NCBI RefSeq assembly: GCF_016808335.1
Contig: NC_053148.1
Location: 48,872,930-48,936,929, forward strand
Length of the DNA: 64,000 bases
Source: Panicum virgatum
Lineage: Eukaryota; Streptophyta; Magnoliopsida; Poales; Poaceae
Reading direction: 5' to 3'
Below, piece by piece: positions 39,338 to 51,056 of this stretch (position 1 is its first letter; each line of letters starts with the position of its first letter). A program made the translations under genes and the position numbers. The notes beneath the pieces were generated by a model. That model was not told the DNA's origin, ran no database searches, and saw only the letters and a list, made by a program, of their open reading frames with translations.

Positions 39338-41608
39338 ATGGAGCCCACTCCCGTCGGCGCCGGCGGCACGGCGGAGCGGTGGGGCGCGGAGGCGTCGCGG
39401 GCGTTCCAGCACTACCTGGACCGCGCGGCGCCGCACACGGCCGGGCGGTGGGCGGGCACGCTCGTGGCCGCGGCGGTGTACGCGCTGCGGGTGTACTTCG
39501 TGCGGGGCTTCTACGTGGTCACCTACGGCCTGGGAATCTACCTGCTCAACCTCCTCATCGGCTTCCTCTCCCCCATGGTCGACCCGGAGCTCGAGGCGCT
39601 CGACGCAGGGCCTGGGCTCCCCACCCGCGGCTCCGACGAGTTCAAGCCCTTCATCCGCCGCCTTCCCGAGTTCAAGTTCTGGTATGCGACTTAGATTCTG
39701 TCCTAGCTCATTTTGGCCTATACTTAGCCCCAAAGGCCTAGCTGATTGCTTGTAACTAGGGGGTCCAATTTTGTAAGGCAGTCACAGATTCATGCTGATT
39801 TTGTGTTAGATTTCGAGCGAACCAGCTATGCTGGCTACTCAATATTCGCCATTCGTCAGCCAATCAGCTAGCCAATGTTTCTCACAGATTGGGCAGTGCA
39901 TCTGAAATGATCAAGTGTCTGATGTAATAGTACTTCACTAGTAGTGTTCAGTACTATCCAACTGGAGATGCAATTTCAATTTGTAGAAGGGATCATACAT
40001 ATATGCTGATTTAGTGTCAGTTTTCAATTGAACCGTTATAGTTGGCTCGGACCATTAGGCTTGTTTAGCTCAACCTTCCCTAATGAATCAGTGTCTCATG
40101 GTCTGTGCACTGCATCTGAAATCGTTGTTGTCTATTTAATAGTACTTATTTAGCTGCTGGAAAATAAGTGTTGGCATCCCTTCTCTTCGGTGGTACAGTT
40201 TTACTTAGTACTATTGGAGGCTTGGAGCTGTTTAAATTTTATTTACTGATTTTAAATGTTATGTGTGCACCATGGGATACAACAATAAATAGATAGATGG
40301 CAGGGAATATCATAGCTGGTGCCCATGAATAGTTGATTTCTATCAAAATAACATATTACATTATTTTTATCATTCCATCAGATCTCTTAGTAGTTACTGG
40401 TGTACAGAGTCTTTGCAATGCATTTGTCTAAGAACATGCTGCATTTCCTTATGGAACTGTTCTGTTTTTGTAAATTGATTCTTTTTCAGTAAATGCTTGC
40501 CTTTTGATACTCTAGTTTTACAGTGCAATATATTGTCACTCCTTTTTAAATTTTAAGTTATTGTGATGTTCTTCCTTTTTGCCAGCAATCATTTACATTC
40601 TTTATGATTCACATGAAATTGCCCAATCTATCTCCATCTGGCATCTAGTTTGTGGATAATATAAATGTCTAAGCCAATGAACTGCCTTTGTGGCACTGCC
40701 CTCTAGGTCCTATCTAGCTGAATTTAGAAAATCATTTGCTATTTCCTGGGAACAATTTTCTATTTTCAAAATTGTAGACTGCATTGGGAACATCATGTTC
40801 CTAGCCTACTCAGTCAAGCTTTGGTGTTTCAGTGGCTAGTAAATTTCTGCCCTTTTTGGTCTCTTTTTTCTAGTAGAAAATTACTGCTGAAACTATGTTT
40901 AACCAACTAATCTTGTTTCAGGTATGCCATCACGAAAGCATTTTTCATTGCTTTCATCATGACCTTCTTCTCTGTATTCGATGTTCCTGTCTTCTGGCCA
41001 ATACTCCTCTGTTATTGGATTGTGCTCTTTGTCCTGACAATGAAGCGACAGATTGTGCATATGATTAAGTACAAGTATGTGCCATTCAGCTTTGGAAAGC
41101 AGGTGAGACCTCTATGTTGCTGAATTGTCATTACTACTTTTGCTGCATAAAAGTTACACAGATCATGCTTGGTAGCAGGTTTCTCAAAGTTAATTATACC
41201 CAGTGGCCAGTTGATTGTGTCTGGGTCTAATCACATTGTTAGCATGGTGTCAGGAACTGAACTGAGTTAGAGCCTTTGTGTTATGTCCCTAGTTTGTTTT
41301 CTAAGTTACTGACGTCAAAATAAAGGAACTTAAGAGTTTGGAAGTTACAGTACTTTGATTCAGTTATTTGCTTGGTATTATACAGTACATTGACCCACCA
41401 CCATGCATTGGCAAGTCTATTTTGAGCTCAACAGTTTTACATCATGTCAGGGCAATACATTCTTCCGAGAATTGACTGAAATTTGAAAGATTTGATCCGC
41501 AGTTTGGTGGATAATTCATCATGTGTTGCTTACTAAACTCTGCTTGTGATTCGAATGCAGAGGTATGACATAAAGAAAGGCCCAGCAGCCAGTGCATCTA
41601 AAGACTGA
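39338..41608 (+). CDS. RER1: RER1, Golgi-to-ER retrieval receptor
   Basis: Three exons, 39338-39681, 40922-41102 and 41561-41608, give 190 residues, the normal RER1 length. The first half holds [20 protein letters not shown] and two hydrophobic stretches, then [20 protein letters not shown]. The second exon has [28 protein letters not shown] and [16 protein letters not shown]. The tail [15 protein letters not shown] is basic and cytosolic. RER1 is a four-helix membrane protein of the early Golgi that recognises transmembrane domains of escaped ER proteins and returns them in COPI vesicles. The match is strong along the whole length. The start ATG is the first in the frame after a GC-rich leader. 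Grasses have several RER1 paralogues and I cannot say which one this is. Confidence 0.96.
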
Positions 41609-42210
41609 AGACTGATGGTCTTGGACCTGGAGAGCAAATGCCTGTGCATCTTTAGGCAACTATCCTGCTGGCATGGTGTTATTTTGAATACCAGCTACTG
41701 ATAGTGAATGCACCCACCGTATTCGCTAGTGGAGAGAAGCTAAGCAGACTTTTGCATCGGTTGATGATTCTTGTTTCTTGCATATCGGTAGTTTGTGTAC
41801 AATGGCTCGGACATAGCTAGTAGATTACTCTCCAGTTCATCTGTTGTACTGCACTTTTGTGGACAAGTTACGCACCTGTTGAATCGGTGCAACTGCAATG
41901 CAACTATGCAGGTGAAAACCGAGAGGACAATGACTTGACATAGATAGTTGATCACTTTTTACTTCTGTTGTACTACAATTTTGTGGTAATATTGTGGTCT
42001 TGTTTTTATTTGGTTGGAGCTGGTTTGTGTTGAGTATAATGGCTTATTGTTTGGAAAATTCGAATGAATACAACAACAATATAGCTTTTTTTTCCCAAGC
42101 AAGTTGGAGTAGGCTAGAGATGAAACCCGAAAGAAATAAGTTCAAGGTTCAGGCACATTGATAGTTAGTCTCCAAGCGCTCCTATCCAAAGCTATTTCTT
42201 TAGAGATATT

Positions 42211-42915
42211 TCAATCTTTAAGGTCTCTCTTAACCAACTCATTCCACGTCAGTTTAGGTCTACCTCTACCCCTCTTTACATTATCGACCCGCTCAAGAAT
42301 CCCATTACGCACCGGCGCCTCAGGAGGCCTTCGTTGGAGATGTCCAAACCATCTCAGCCGATGCTGAGTAAGTTTCTCCTCAATTGGTGCCACCCCGACC
42401 CTATCCCGAATAACTTCGTTCCGGACTCTATCCCTCCTTGTGTGCCCGCAAAACCACCGCAACATACGCATCTCTGCTACACTCAGTTGTTGCACATGTT
42501 GCTTTTTTGTAGGCCAACATTCAGCACCGTATAACATCGCCGGACGAATTGCTGTCCTATAGAATTTGCCTTTTAGCTTTTGTGGCACCCTCTTGTCACA
42601 AAGGATGCCAGAAGTTTGCCGCCATTTGAACCAGTCAGCTGAAATTCTATGCCTAACATCTTCATCAATGTCGCCATCCTTTTGTAGCACCGATCCTAAA
42701 TACCGAAAAGTATCCTTCTGGACCACCACTTGCCCATCTAGACTAACGTCTCCCCCCTCATGCCTAGTCGCGCTGAAATCGCACATCATGTACTCGGTCT
42801 TGGTTCTACTAAGTCTGAACCCTTTCGACTCTAACGTGCGTCTCCACAGCTCTAACTTCCTATTAACCCCTGACTTACTCTCGTCAACTAGCACCACATC
42901 ATCAGCAAAGAGCAT
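42211..42915 (-). pseudogene. RTE reverse transcriptase C-terminal part
   Basis: Starts at the catalytic FADD box (MLFADDVVLVDESKSG) and continues through RYLGSVLQKDGDIDEDV and the C-terminal [19 protein letters not shown] and [20 protein letters not shown]. It is in the same frame as the preceding piece and is separated from it by one stop codon where the family has Trp. It is not independently functional. Confidence 0.9.
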
Positions 42916-42918
42916 ACA

Positions 42919-43962
42919 CTAAGTAATCTCACCTTGTATATCCCTTGTGATCTCATCCATCACTAAAGCAAATAAATAAGGGCTCAATGCTGACCCCTGG
43001 TGTAGGCCTATGTTAATAGAAAAGTCAGTGGTGTTGCCATCACATGTCCGGACAAACGTCGTCGCATCCTTGTACATATCCTTAATGAGGGTAATGTACT
43101 TAGTTGGGACTTTGTGCTTCTCCAAAGCCCACCACATGACATTTCTCGGTACTTTGTCATATGCCTTCTCAAGGTCAATGAAGACCATGTGCAAGTCCTT
43201 CTTCTGCTCCCTATATCTCTCCATCAATTGTCGTATTAAGAAAATCGCCTCCATGGTTGACCTTCCAGGCATGAACCCAAATTGGTTTTGGGTCACACTT
43301 GTCACTCTTCTTAGGCGATGCTCGATAACCCTCTCCCAAAGCTTCATCGTATGGCTCATCAGCTTAATCCCACGGTAGTTAGTACAACTTTGAACATCGC
43401 CCTTGTTTTTGAAGATAGGTACTAATATACTTCTCCTCCATTCTTCCGGCATCTTGTTTGACCGAAAAATGAGATTAAAAAGCTTAGTTAACCATACTAT
43501 TGCTCTATCTCCTAGGCATCTCCACACCTCAATGAGAATACCATCAGGGCCCATCGCTTTACCTCTCTTCATCCTCTTCAAAGCCTCCCCGATCTCTACC
43601 TCCTGAATTCTCCTCACAAAACGTCTGTTGGTATCGTCAAAAGAGTCATCTAACTCAAGGGTAGGGCTCTCACTCTCCCCATTAAACAACTTATCGAAGT
43701 ACTCTCTCCATCTATCCATGATCTCATCATCCTTCACTAGCAGTCGATCTGTCCCATCCTTAATGCATTTGATTTGGTTGATGTCTCTTGTCTTCCGCTC
43801 GCGGATCCTAGCCATCCTATAAATGTCCTTCTCCTCTTCTTTCGTGCCTAGTCGCTGATACAGGTCATCATACGCCTTACCCTTTGCTACACTCACAGCT
43901 CGCTTTGCAACCCTCTTCGCTAATTTATAGCCCTCGATATTTGTACCTCGTCGTTCCACCAC
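42919..43962 (-). pseudogene. RTE reverse transcriptase N-terminal part
   Basis: Carries LVPIFKNKGDVQSCTNYRG, FGFMPGRSTMEAIFLIRQLM, FIDLEKAYDKVPR and HQGSALSPYLFALVMDEITR, the ordered motifs 1 to 4 of the reverse transcriptase. It ends at TAG just before the FADD box. Its frame differs from the endonuclease piece, with an overlap at 43920-43962. Confidence 0.92.
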
Positions 43963-44957
43963 CAGGTGTCTTTCCCCTCCTGTTTGCCTCCCTTACTCAC
44001 GCCAAACACCTCTGAGGCCACCTTTCGAACACATGTTGCCATCTTTAGCCACATGTCATCTGCGTCTTCTCCTTCTTCCCAAGGCCCCTCACCTAGCATC
44101 CTTTCTTTAAACGCTTGTGCCGCTTCCCCTCTAAGCTTCCACCACTTTGTTCTCGCAATCTTGGCACATTTGTCCCGGTGGACACGTACCCGAAGACGAA
44201 AGTCCGCCACCACAAGCTTGTGTTGAGGGACAACACACTCCCCAGGTATCACCTTACAATCTAAGCAATCACGTCTATCCTCCCTCCTAGTAAGGATAAA
44301 GTCGATCTGACTCGAGTGTTGTCCACTACGAAACGTCACAAGATGGGATTCCCTCTTCTTAAACACGGTATTCGCTATCAACAAGTCGTAGGCTAACGCG
44401 AAGTTCAACACATCCTCCCCCTCTTGACTCCTGCTACCATACCAAAAACCCCCGTGCACTCGTTCGAACCCTACATTAGTCGCACCCACATGGCCGTTGA
44501 GATCTCCTCCTATGAAGAGTTTCTCGCTGGTAGGCACGGTACTAACCATGCTATCTAGATCTTCCCAGAACTGTATCTTGGTGCTCTCACTAAGGCCTAC
44601 CTGAGGGGCATAGGCACTGATCACATTCAAAACCAAATCTCCAACTACCAACCGGATTAGGATAATCCGGTCGCCTTGCCTTCTAACCTCTACGACTCCA
44701 TCCTTAAGGCTCCTATCAATCAAGATGCCTACACCATTCCTACCCGGAGTTGCTCCCGTGTACCAAAGCTTGAAGCCAGTATCCTCAACCTCCTTCGCCT
44801 TCTGGCCCTTCCATTTAGTCTCCTGAACGCATAGAATATTTACATGCCTCCTAATTGCTACGTCAACTAGCTCTCGCAACTTACCCGTTAGGGACCCTAC
44901 GTTCCAGCTACCTATACGAATCCTAGTTGGCTCGGCTAGCTTCCTTACCCTTCGCAC
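43920..44957 (-). pseudogene. RTE endonuclease part
   Basis: An AP-endonuclease-like domain: RIGSWNVGSLTGKLREL, LCVQETKWKGQKAKEVED, VISAYAPQVGLSE, KLFIGGDLNGHVGATNVGFE and SSQIDFILTRREDRRDC with VPQHKLVVADFRLR. Residues for strand nicking (Asn, Glu, Asp-x-Asn, Asp) are still present. The frame is lost after WWWNDEVQ, where a deletion shifts it. Confidence 0.92.
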
Positions 44958-45328
44958 CCGTCGAGGAAAGTGCGAAGACCCTTACTCATTTTTCACTACA
45001 CCCGGGCGTAGATGTAGCGCGCCATTCAGGTGACGACCCGACCCTTACTCACTTATCATCGTACCCAGGTCATGATACGATGCGCCCTTGGGGGGATGGC
45101 GACCCGGCCCTTGCCCATTTATCACCACACCTGGGTTCCGATGTAGCGCGTCGCTAAGAGGGTTACGCCCCAACGAGTTTCTTGTGGGTTTCAAATCCAT
45201 TAGAGTGGTATTTTTTATGCTGGTTTGCCAAAACCTAACGCAACCCTCATCCTTTACCCGGGCTTGGGACCGGCTATGTTGAGACGACTCAGGAGAGACA
45301 GTCTTCCAGTCAGCATTTTTTATGCTTC

Positions 45329-45374
45329 CGTTTTTTTTGTTCATTCAAATTCGAATGAATGAACAAAAAAAACG
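45329..45374. repeat. 46-bp hairpin spanning the RTE 5' junction
   Basis: The arms CGTTTTTTTTGTTCATTCA (45329-45347) and TGAATGAACAAAAAAAACG (45356-45374) are perfect 19-bp inverse complements with an 8-base loop. The left arm lies in the element and the right arm in the flank. Confidence 0.9.
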
Positions 45375-45420
45375 ATCCATTTCTTTCTATGTCGAGAACC
45401 CTGTCTCGCGTCGTGGAGAC

Positions 45421-46297
45421 TGTTAGAAAACTAGGCAATTTTCGGTATATTTTAATTCCAAAATTAAATGTATAAACTAGCAATATTTCTATGACTTTAA
45501 GGAGTAAAATAAAACATATGAACATGTTTATACTTATCACACATATAAGCATAAACAATATAAATAACCAAAGTTTCAGGGAGTACCCTAAAGCGGGGCC
45601 GTTGCCGGAGGCATTGGCTGCGCTGTTACCAACTGGAGTAGACATCTACTCGGTTGGCCTCAGTCGAAGTAGTCGAACTAAATCGGTGCAGGAAGAAGTT
45701 CGCAGTGCAGTCCCACGAGCGGTCACCAAGATGTAGTCGACGTAGTCGTTCGGCTCGTCCACCAGGAAGTAGTCGTACAATCGGGCAAAGCCTTAGTATT
45801 TTTGAGCAGTCACGCTAAAGCGTTACCCAAAAACCTGATTGCCCGCCTATCCCGTGCAGGATCTCAAGGCGAGCAAGGTTTCGGAGGCCTGCTCACGGAT
45901 GAGGGGAATGGCACTCCTTATATAGTGACTCAGGTGCTCAGGTTCGTTGAACCTGGACACCATCAGAGTCATTTAGGTGATGCGGTTATGGCCATTAATT
46001 ACAGATTTAATTGCACGTTTAATCGCACGATTAATTGTCACATCACGCCGCGCCGCGCCGCGCCGCGCCCCGCCCCGCCCCGGCCCGGCCCGGCGAGGCG
46101 AGCGAGCGCGCGCGTGTGGTTCACCGTCCTCCTCTTACCGGCTTCACAAGTGGTGTACAAGAAGTCCACCTTTTAAGTCGGTTGAGATCCTCCTCAATTC
46201 CCGGTACGGAATTAAACATTGATTCCCTAGCATTAATAGTGGGCTTTAAATTCTTTTAATGCTTTAGAATAAATGGGCCAAGCCCATTACTCCAACA
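45421..46297 (-). mobile_element. Solo LTR (877 bp) with GAGAC target duplication
   Basis: Starts TGTTAG and ends TCCAACA, and is flanked by GAGAC on both sides (45416-45420 and 46298-46302). On the minus strand it opens TGTTGGAGTAATGGGCTTGG, a familiar Copia-type LTR beginning in grasses, and has a TATA box in ACTATATAAGGAG (about 45920). There is no internal domain, so it is a recombined single LTR. It includes a (CGCCG)n/(CCCCG)n tract near 46050. Confidence 0.9.
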
Positions 46298-46660
46298 GAG
46301 ACCACCCTGTGTCCTGCTAACGTGAATACCTTCCTAAACACTGTTTGCTTGACGGTGGTGGTTGTGGAGGGCGCCAAAGAGGAAGAGGAAGATGATCTGG
46401 GCCACGTGTCAGAGAAACGTAATCGGGGCTTTTTTTTCCCAACATTACTTGAGTTGATTAGCCATTCAAGTATTTCCTTGCAAGTTGTAACTACGGCTAT
46501 TTATTATAGGTGCCAGCCATTTGAATTTGATGCTCATACCCCAGTATAGCAAGTCCAAGCTATTGATGACCTGCTTAGCCTGATGCAATACGGGCACGCC
46601 GTTTAACGACTCTATTGGTAGCCAACGGACAGCTCCAACGACGATCACTATTCCTTCCTG

Positions 46661-46934
46661 GCATGTTTGTTTGAGCTGTAGTTTTCAGAGTTTATTTTTT
46701 AAGTTGATACTGACTTTTTGTTTTTGAAAAGTTAATAATAACTTTTAGATATGATACTATTAACTTTCTGACTCAAAGAGCTCCAAAAATCTCAAAAAAC
46801 TTAGCTTTTCAGCTTACATTTAAACTTAGCTTTTCTGAACTTTTGATTTTCCAGAACCAACACGAGAAGTTTATTATTTGTTTGAGCTTCTGGATTTTAA
46901 TGCTGAAAAGTTATCCTCAAGCTCAAACAAACAG
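46661..46934. mobile_element. MITE with TGTTTGTTTGAGCT ends
   Basis: TGTTTGTTTGAGCT at the left end is exactly inverted at the right end (AGCTCAAACAAACA). The interior is AT-rich with AACTTTTAGATATGATACTA and many AGCTTTTC words. The target duplication is not clear, so the superfamily is left open. Confidence 0.7.
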
Positions 46935-47117
46935 GACGTACGAGCGACCAGGTGACAGCGCCTGAATACTGGTCTAGGTGAGCGCCTGCGCCGTCGCGCC
47001 CGGCCACCCATTACTCTCGCGGCATCATCTTTCGATTCTTCCTTTCTTCATGCCGCTATTGTTGTTCTTCAGGCGAATAAACCAGACTCGGACCGGACGT
47101 AGGTATCAGCCAGGACT

Positions 47118-47725
47118 TTCTTGGATATCCAGATCGACGGCAAGCCTGCGGGTTCGTGCACGGTGGCCATCGCCGAAATTCGATGCTGAGATTCACAGTT
47201 CTAATTAGCGTTTGGATGATCCTTGGTTGTCATAGGCCAGATTGTCTTGGGGGGTTTTTTTTTTGGAAGAAGGTTCCTAAAACTGCAGGTATTACATATC
47301 TTTGCTTTCAATCAAAGCAGGGCTGAATGGTCTTCTCGGTCTAAAAAGGCAATGAGAAACACTTCCATGGAAGAAGGAGATGTGCTCACGCATGGTCCGA
47401 TCAACCGCGTTGTGTTACAGGTATTCTTTCCATGGCCAATCGCGGGAAAGATTCAAACAGCTCCCAGTTCTTCATCACCACTGTGAAAGAAAACTGGTAA
47501 GATCTTCTGAATATTTCTACACAAGTTTTTTTTCCACCTTTTTTCAGGTACATTGTGCGTTGGCTGATCACGCCTTTTTTCCTTTTTTTTTTCCTCTTTT
47601 TTGCAAAGGTTGCCAAAGAAGTTGGACGGGCTGCACGTCGTGTTTGGCAAGGTGGTGTGGTCCACAAAATTGAGGCTGAAGGCCAGTCGACAGGCGTGCT
47701 CAAGGCCAAAAGTGGTTATAGCTAG
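47118..47725 (+). pseudogene. Cyclophilin pseudogene (partial tandem copy)
   Basis: Four blocks match exons 2, 3, 6 and 7 of the intact cyclophilin 1 kb downstream: GATATCCAGATCGACGGCAA at about 47126, a GGCCAGATTGTCTTGGGG block with a T-run insertion at about 47236, [19 protein letters not shown] at about 47430-47492, and LDGLHVVFGKVV with a frameshift at about 47615-47660, ending near the family's VVIA-SSG. Exons 1, 4 and 5 are absent. Introns remain between the blocks, so it arose by DNA duplication, not from mRNA. Confidence 0.85.
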
Positions 47726-48449
47726 CAGCGGACAGCTGAATATCTGATGACCTGTGTAATGAACTAATACATTTATCTTTGATGGACGTACTATATACTG
47801 TATATATCAAGAAACCAAATATAGTTTTTTTCAGTGTGGAATTATTTGTTTGTGGTCTGATTTATTTGCTTGGGTCCGAGCCGGTTTCTACTCCAAAAAA
47901 GTTGGAATGACTTACAATTTAGAATGAGGGAGTACCACGGGCTATGTTTTCTGTTTAGAGAGGGAAAAAATAATGCTTAACAAGAAAGAAGTGATCTAGT
48001 CATTATGATCAAGAAGAAAGAAAGAACTGAACTAGCTCGAGACGATGGGAGGTGTAGTGTACACTTCTACCATCTATGTTCGAGTATATTATTTCTGAAA
48101 CAAAGAAATATTCAAGTAATTTTAAGTTCAAATTTTGTCTTTTCTTCTTATCACTAGTGCCATCAAAGTCGAGTTTTTTTATTAACAAAATATGAAATTG
48201 TGTTGAACCTGCCCTGAACCTAACAAGTAACAACTCGATCACAGAACAACACAAACCAGCAACCAACTCTCCGACATGTGGGACTGACTTCTCGCGTCTG
48301 CCCCACTTGTCAGCCAGCGCAGCAACTCTTCTTCCTCCGCATATTTGGTCGTGGCCTCGTGGACTTCGGAGTGTAGCAGCCAACCAGATCTAGTAGAATT
48401 CTCTGGACCCCATCGGCGGCGGCGACGAGGAGGAGAGCACCGACCGGAG
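47726..48449. other. Gap upstream of the cyclophilin gene
   Basis: AT-rich sequence becoming GC-rich from about 48280, where the promoter and leader of the cyclophilin gene should be. No separate feature is recognised. Confidence 0.5.
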
Positions 48450-51056
48450 ATGGCGGCGAGCGGGTTGAGGAGGAGCGCTGCGGCGCGGGCCGCCTGGCGC
48501 CCTGCCAGGGTGTGCCTGTGGCTCGCGCTCGCCGCCGCCGCCCTGACGCTCGCCCAGGTGCTCGTCATCCTCGTCCGTCCCGTGCCCACCTGCCCATATT
48601 TTGCACCTCTCCTCCTCTTCTCTCTGCGTGTTTGTTTGCGCGATCTGATCTGATTAGCACGCGCGACAGCTCTAGCTATTAGTCGATTTGATTATTTGCG
48701 ACGGTTGCGGCAGTGTCTGAATCTGTTAGATTCGGATCCAAAGTTGCTGACCAGTGTGTTTTGTTGCTGATCCGTCGTCTCTGTATGGATAGTTGGATAT
48801 ATGGTGTGCATCCTGAATTTATTTTTTTCTGGGTTTCAGGCGAAGAAGGACCTGACGGAGGTCACCAACAAGGTCTACTTCGATATCGAGATTGACGGCA
48901 AGCCCGCAGGTTTGTGGTGACTGGCTTTCTCTTGTTCCACTGTCAGATCAGCACGCGATGCCGCATCTCTGTGCAGTAAAAGGGCAACTTTAGAATGTCT
49001 TCTTGTCCAGCCATCTTGGTCCCAATACTGATGTTACACTTACACATGGATTGATATCATCTGGTCTACCACCATTAAGCATAGTATGAAGTGAATTGCT
49101 TCTGTTGTATGTCATTTAGAGTGATTGCTGCTACTAGGATTATCCAAAATTGATCACGATTTGATGTCTGTATATTTTGTTGGCATGATTTCTTTGGTCT
49201 TGTTTGTATCAAGGAAAAATGCAGACATGACGTATGTTTGTGTCCGAATATTGCTCCAGTTATTAACTGACTGACCCATTGATGTTATCTTCTTAACTGT
49301 AACAGGTCGGATTGTCATGGGACTCTTCGGGAAGACTGTTCCTAAAACAGCAGGTATTATCCACCTATTTCTCAATGCATAACTCTTTTCTTGTGAGACA
49401 AAAGAAATACTAATCATCCCTACATCTCCTTTTCCTACAGAAAACTTCCGAGCGCTTTGCACAGGTATGTTAAGAACATTGTTATTACCCAATCCGCTTG
49501 TTGGAGTTTTGAGATGATTAATCTCGTGGAAATTTGGCAGACTTAATTAGACCTGCACCATCCAAACAATTTTTTTTTCATGTGGCATGAAATAGTTTTG
49601 TCTCATTTTCAAGTAGCTTAACCAGTCAAAGTTACTTTTTTCACAAAAAAAAGTCAAAGTTCGCATGCTTCTCCAAACAAGCAAGCAAACAAACAAATTT
49701 GCACATTCTGAATCTTATTTTATGGGAAAAAGTGAAAATGAGTAACCAAATTACAATATGTGTTGTTGCATTCATCATATATAAGTATAAAATACCATTA
49801 TTTATTACATATAATCAAAAGATGTCCCATTCTGAATAGTGATTGGTTCTATAACCTATCAAATAGCTTTCTGAGTGTTGTCTTACAAAATAGGCTCAAT
49901 TCACTTGTTTGCATTTGGTTTAATGTGACTCAACTTTCTTGGTATACAGGAGAGAAAGGAGTTGGCAAAAGTGGCAAACCTCTCCACTACAAGGGAAGTA
50001 CATTCCACAGAATCATCCCCAGCTTCATGCTCCAAGGAGGTGACTTCACTCTTGGTGATGGAAGGGGTGGTGAATCCATCTATGGCTTGAAGTTTGCTGA
50101 TGAGAACTTCAAGATCAAGCACACTGGGCCAGGTGATCAACTGTCTTGGAATTTTATACTTGACCCTGTGCTTATGACCTTATTGTTACTTTTGACTTAG
50201 ACATTGTATGAGTGGTTTCTAGGAGCTTGATTAGCTCTTTTTATTGAAAATCCCATTGATGCCGAGGAATGTTTTAATTCAAGTGGATGTTACGGTGGTT
50301 TTGCGGGCACACAAGGAGAGATAAGAGTCTGGAACGAAGCTATTCGAGAAAGGGTAGGGGTGGCACCAATTGAGGAGAAACTTATCCAACATCGGTTGAG
50401 ATGGTTTGCCTCCGGAGGCGCCGGTGCGTAGTGGGGTGCTAAAGTGTGTTGATAAGGTAAAGAGGGGTAGAGGTAGACCTAAGCTGACTTGGGACGAGTC
50501 GGTTAAGAGAGACCTTAAAGATTGGGATATCTCTGAGGAGCTAGCTTTAGATAGGAGTGTTTGGAGACTAGCTATCAACGTGTCTGAACCATGACCTTTG
50601 TCTTTTGGGTTTCATCTCTAGCCTACCCCAACACGCTTGGGACAAAAGGTTTTGTTGTTGCTGTTGTATTAAGCTTGTTAAATCCATTAATTGTTGGTTG
50701 ACTGGTTGTTGGATCAGGCCTTTTGTCCATGGCCAATGCTGGGAGAGATACAAATGGATCCCAGTTTTTCATCACCACTGTAACCACAAGCTGGTAAGTA
50801 AATATTAAGTGGTCTTTGTTATAGTGAACTGATTGTCTCCAATTTTGACTGAAGAATGTCTTAATCCATTCAAGAGATATGCTGATCATCTACCACACTT
50901 GTTTTTATGTGTGCTAGGTTGGATGGGAAGCATGTTGTGTTTGGCAAGGTGCTGTCTGGAATGGATGTCGTCTACAAGGTTGAAGCTGAAGGCCGGCAGA
51001 GTGGGCAACCAAAGAGCAAGGTTGTCATAGCAGATAGCGGCGAGCTGCCAATGTGA
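48450..51056 (+). CDS. Secretory-pathway cyclophilin (peptidyl-prolyl cis-trans isomerase)
   Basis: Seven exons: 48450-48557, 48840-48909, 49306-49353, 49441-49464, 49950-50132, 50718-50793 and 50918-51056, giving 215 residues. Residues 1-36 form a basic then hydrophobic signal peptide or anchor ([14 protein letters not shown]), and the cyclophilin domain fills about 45-211. The active site is complete: R104, F109 and Q112 in [23 protein letters not shown] (158-165), and W170 and H175 in the [12 protein letters not shown] loop, with W170 at the cyclosporin-binding position. The insert [13 protein letters not shown] is usual in plants. It catalyses proline isomerisation during folding of secreted proteins. 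There is no HDEL at the C terminus (ends DSGELPM), so ER retention is not obvious. It resembles the CYP20-1/CYP21 group. Intron 5 contains an RTE fragment. A broken copy lies just upstream. Confidence 0.96.
50283..50667 (+). mobile_element. 3' fragment of an RTE retrotransposon in cyclophilin intron 5
   Basis: Matches the 3' end of the 42-45 kb RTE: the segment for [15 protein letters not shown] sequence, then [17 protein letters not shown], a short deletion, [20 protein letters not shown] and the untranslated end GTTTCATCTCTAGCCTACCC with a TTGTTGTTGCTGTTG tail. It is heavily 5'-truncated and in the sense orientation of the host gene. Confidence 0.88.

Larger units (their letters stand above)
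42070..45346 (-). mobile_element. Full-length RTE-clade non-LTR retrotransposon (degenerate)
   Basis: A 3.28-kb element is flanked by 14-bp direct repeats AAATTCGAATGAAT (42056-42069 and 45347-45360). Read on the minus strand, it starts with a 5' leader containing the GTCCCAAGCCCGG-like segment (about 45250). An apurinic endonuclease and a reverse transcriptase follow, and it ends in a TTGTTGTTGTATTC tail, typical of RTE elements rather than poly-A L1. The single expected ORF is now three pieces. Confidence 0.93.
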
